From: Gemmatimonadota bacterium | GTDB taxonomy: Bacteria > Gemmatimonadota > Gemmatimonadetes > Longimicrobiales > Gaopeijiaceae | NCBI GenBank assembly: GCA_029262115.1 | Contig: JAJCZZ010000005.1 | Span: 1 to 64,000 of the forward strand | DNA: 64,000 nt | Direction of reading: 5' to 3' | Shown here: positions 61,575 to 64,000 of the stretch, piece after piece | Numbering within the stretch: position 1 is the stretch's first letter | Layout of the letters: each line of letters begins with the position of its first letter | The notes under the pieces: generated by a model | Told to the model about the DNA's origin: nothing | What the model saw: the letters and a program-made list of their open reading frames with translations, nothing else | The model's database searches: none | Program-made: the position numbers and the translations under genes

Positions 61575-64000
61575 TCAGGGTTCGCCGTCACTTGCCGCGG
61601 GGTCCGTCGTCGTGGCGCCCACCTGGAGGAAGCGGGCGAGCGTGGCGAGGACATCCGCCTCCGAGGCTCTCGACTTGAGGAGTGCCGCCTCGACCTCGCG
61701 GGCCTCCTTTCCCCCGACCGGCGTGGCAGAAAAGACCACCACCGGCGGGCGACGCGCCAGGCGTTGCAACCAGGGGAGGATCTCCCAGCCCGATCCGTCA
61801 GGGAGCTGAAGGTCGAGGAGGACGAGTTGGAAGCTGTCTTCCGCGAGCGCCTTGCGGGCCTCCGCGAGGGTCGAAGCGAAACGGAAGCGCGCGACATCGC
61901 GACCCAGCTCCGCCACTGTCCGACGTAGATCGGGGTCGTCCTCGACGTGGAGAATGCGAGGCAGGTTGCTGTCCGCCCGGGCCTCCAGGGTGTCGAGCAT
62001 GCGCAGCAGCGCCCCGGTGTCGACGGGTTTTTGAAGAAAGTGCGCGAGTCGAACATGGCCGTCGATCGCGAGACGGTCGTCGTCCACCCGGGCCGACACG
62101 GCCACGATCGGACGCTCTTCGGTGGCCGGATCCGCGCGCAGCGACCGGACGAGATCGACGCCCCCGTCGTCCGGGAGCGAAAGATCGACGATCGACGCCT
62201 CCCATGTCGCTCCTTCGCGCACGCGAGCCTCGACGGCAGCGGGATCGACGACGACCTCCGGTCGATACCCGGCCTCGCGCAGAACGTCCGCCATCGCGGT
62301 GGCGGCCGCCTCGTCCTGCATGCACACGAGGATTCGCGCGCCCTCGGCGCCGTCGTCCACGCGGTCCGCGTCCTGGGTGGCGAGCGGGAAGTCCACCCAG
62401 AACGTGGTTCCCGATCCTTCCTCGCTGTCGAAGCCGATCGTCCCCCCCATTTCCATGACCAGCGCGCGCGTGATGCTGAGACCGAGGCCCGTTCCCCCGA
62501 TCGCGCGCCGGTCGGAGGCGTCGGCCTGGGAGAACTTCTCGAAGATGCGGGAGCGGAACTCGTCGGCGATGCCCGGGCCCCGGTCCGCGACCCGGATGCG
62601 TGCGACGCCGTCGTCAGCCGACATGTCGACGCGTACGGTCTCGCCCGATGGGGAGAACTTGCACGCGTTCGAGATGAGGTTGGTGAGCACCTGGATCACT
62701 CGGTTCTCGTCGATCACCAGGTGATGACTGCCGTCGCCGACGTCGCCTTCGATGGTGACCCCGTGTGATTCCGCGAACGCCTGATTCGCTTCGACCGACT
62801 GCTCGACGAGCGATTCGAGGAGGTGGAGACGGTAGCTGAACTCCATCTTGCCGGACTCGATCTTCTCTATGTCGAGGATGTCGTTGATCAGCAGGATCAG
62901 TCGCTCGCTGTTGCGCGCGGCGATCGACACGAGTCCCTGGGCGCGGGCGGGGAGCGCCCCGGCGGCTCCGCTCGCCACGAGCCCGAGCGAGCCTCGGATG
63001 GAGGTGAGCGGTGTCCGCAGTTCGTGGCTCACGGTCGAGACGAACTCGCTCTTGAGGCGGTCGACCCGTTTGCGCTCGGTGAGATCGGCCGCGATGCCCA
63101 GGTAGCCGAGGAGTTCGTCGCTCTCGTTGCGCAGCGCGGTGACGGAGAGGAGCACGGGTAGCCGGCTTCCGTCCTTGCGCACGTAGGTCCACTCGTTCTC
63201 GTCCGCGCCGCGCGTTTCGCGTGCGAGCGCGACGAACGCCTCGAAGCCCGGTTCGACCCCCCGACCCAGCTCCTCGGTGAGTTCCGCGGCTCGCCGGACG
63301 ACCTCGTCCACATCGTGGAATTCCGCGGGGGTCAGCCCGATGATCTCAGGAGCCGTGTAGCCGAGCATGCGCTCCGCCCCCCGGCTGAACGTATGGATGA
63401 CGCCGTCCACGTCGGTGGCGATGATGGAGTAGTTCGCCGAGTCGAGAATGGCGCTCTGGAAGGCGAGGGTCGAGGTGAGGCGGCGTTCGTATTCCTTCCT
63501 TTCCGTGATGTCTCGAAAGGTCAGGACCGCCCCGACGATGCGGCCGTCCTTGCGTATCGGCACGCTCGTGAGGTCCGTCGGCACCGGCGAGCCGTCGGCG
63601 CGCCACAGTACCTCCGAGGAGCGGTGCGTGGTCCCTTCCTGAAGGGTCGAACACACGGGGCAGTCCGCGAACGGGTAGGCGCTCCCGTCCGGGTAGGAGT
63701 GGTGGACTCGCTCGTGCAGGGGCGCGCCCGTGAGATCGTCGGCGTCGTATCCGAGGGTGGCGAGAGCCGCCGGATTCGCGAAGGTGGTTCGCCCCTCCAG
63801 GTCGACGCCGCACACGCCGTCACCGGCCGATTCGAGGAGCAGCCGCACGCGCTCCTCGCTCTCGGCCAAGCGAGACAACACGCGCTCGCGCGAAAGCTCG
63901 AATCCCACCCACTCGGCGAAGACCCGGATCAGCGCATGGTCGGCCTCGGTGAAGGGATGCTCGCGCGCGTCCGGCGAGGAGAAGTTGAGCACGCCGTAGC
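61575..64000 (-). CDS. Hybrid sensor histidine kinase, 5' end outside window
   Basis: The frame is open to the right edge (YGV before LNFSSPDA), so the N-terminus is missing. Residue numbers below count from the first GTG at 63992. The visible part begins in the end of a GAF domain (about 1-40), then PAS 1 (about 45-170), PAS 2 (about 175-310), HisKA with His323 (FVSTVSHELRTPLTS), HATPase_c (NLISNACKFSPSG, DRGPGIADEF, GGTGLGLSITRALV), and two receivers (about 560-665 with Asp in SIVDLSLPDDGG; about 680-795 with LVLLDLQLPDGSG and HVEDD). Two receivers suggest a multi-step phosphorelay or a feedback module. Cytoplasmic sensing through GAF/PAS is likely; signal unknown. Confidence 0.94.
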   Translation of the reverse strand, partial: YGVLNFSSPDAREHPFTEADHALIRVFAEWVGFELSRERVLSRLAESEERVRLLLESAGDGVCGVDLEGRTTFANPAALATLGYDADDLTGAPLHERVHHSYPDGSAYPFADCPVCSTLQEGTTHRSSEVLWRADGSPVPTDLTSVPIRKDGRIVGAVLTFRDITERKEYERRLTSTLAFQSAILDSANYSIIATDVDGVIHTFSRGAERMLGYTAPEIIGLTPAEFHDVDEVVRRAAELTEELGRGVEPGFEAFVALARETRGADENEWTYVRKDGSRLPVLLSVTALRNESDELLGYLGIAADLTERKRVDRLKSEFVSTVSHELRTPLTSIRGSLGLVASGAAGALPARAQGLVSIAARNSERLILLINDILDIEKIESGKMEFSYRLHLLESLVEQSVEANQAFAESHGVTIEGDVGDGSHHLVIDENRVIQVLTNLISNACKFSPSGETVRVDMSADDGVARIRVADRGPGIADEFRSRIFEKFSQADASDRRAIGGTGLGLSITRALVMEMGGTIGFDSEEGSGTTFWVDFPLATQDADRVDDGAEGARILVCMQDEAAATAMADVLREAGYRPEVVVDPAAVEARVREGATWEASIVDLSLPDDGGVDLVRSLRADPATEERPIVAVSARVDDDRLAIDGHVRLAHFLQKPVDTGALLRMLDTLEARADSNLPRILHVEDDPDLRRTVAELGRDVARFRFASTLAEARKALAEDSFQLVLLDLQLPDGSGWEILPWLQRLARRPPVVVFSATPVGGKEAREVEAALLKSRASEADVLATLARFLQVGATTTDPAASDGEP

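Overview
The window is high-GC bacterial chromosome with genes packed on both strands. The gene set points to Gemmatimonadota or a close relative. This is an inference from families, not from a marker gene. The supporting families are three DUF5916/CBM9-like outer-membrane barrel proteins, two short carboxypeptidase-regulatory plus TonB-plug proteins, an ADOP-type ABC permease with its PadR regulator, an ABC permease fused to an M1 peptidase, six-bladed propeller and FlgO/TolB-TPR proteins, and a DUF1592/DUF1552/ankyrin cluster. I found no rRNA, tRNA, CRISPR array or intact transposon.

1-3.5 kb: a DUF222 protein runs off the left edge. Next comes an approximately 0.9 kb gene-poor stretch with a 32/33-bp tandem repeat and an orphan operator-like palindrome. 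A DUF2188 gene and a topoisomerase IB gene follow as a pair. 3.7-12 kb: an ABC1/UbiB kinase, a DUF5916 barrel protein, endonuclease IV, an unknown protein with a strong terminator after it, a plug-domain protein and fumarase. 12-16 kb: two divergent short-chain dehydrogenases (one pteridine-reductase-like), two VOC proteins, a winged-helix protein, a decayed SnoaL gene and a frameshifted envelope protein.

16-25.5 kb: a long minus-strand train. In transcription order it runs unknown protein, MlaE-MlaF-MlaD lipid transport, NUDIX hydrolase, AI-2E-family exporter, ferredoxin-NADP reductase-like protein, thioredoxin reductase, beta-propeller. A site-2-type protease lies upstream and is divergent from rho. 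27-36 kb: a second plug protein, a secreted haem/copper monooxygenase-like protein, a phosphoribosyltransferase, the second DUF5916 protein with a membrane histidine kinase, and a fused FakA-FakB-like protein. 36-48 kb: the third DUF5916 protein with a FlgO/TolB-TPR protein, ADOP permease and PadR, then the permease/M1-peptidase fusion with its ATPase, preceded by two clean inverted repeats.

48-64 kb: a BtrH/DUF4872 protein, a lipoprotein amidohydrolase lacking the usual HxH metal motif, a lone receiver, a secreted tandem creatininase-like protein, and then the secreted cluster DUF1587-1592-1585 haem protein / DUF1552 Tat-type protein / ankyrin protein ending in CVSCE. An alpha-alpha-toroid-like protein, a cytosolic ankyrin protein on the other strand, a possible TonB remnant and a hybrid histidine kinase cut by the right edge complete the window.

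The main themes are envelope biology (Mla transport, barrels, secreted redox and ankyrin proteins) and signalling. The best candidate for an undescribed system is the 54.0-61.3 kb secreted haem/DUF1552/ankyrin cluster. The permease-peptidase transporter with its operator-like repeats is second.
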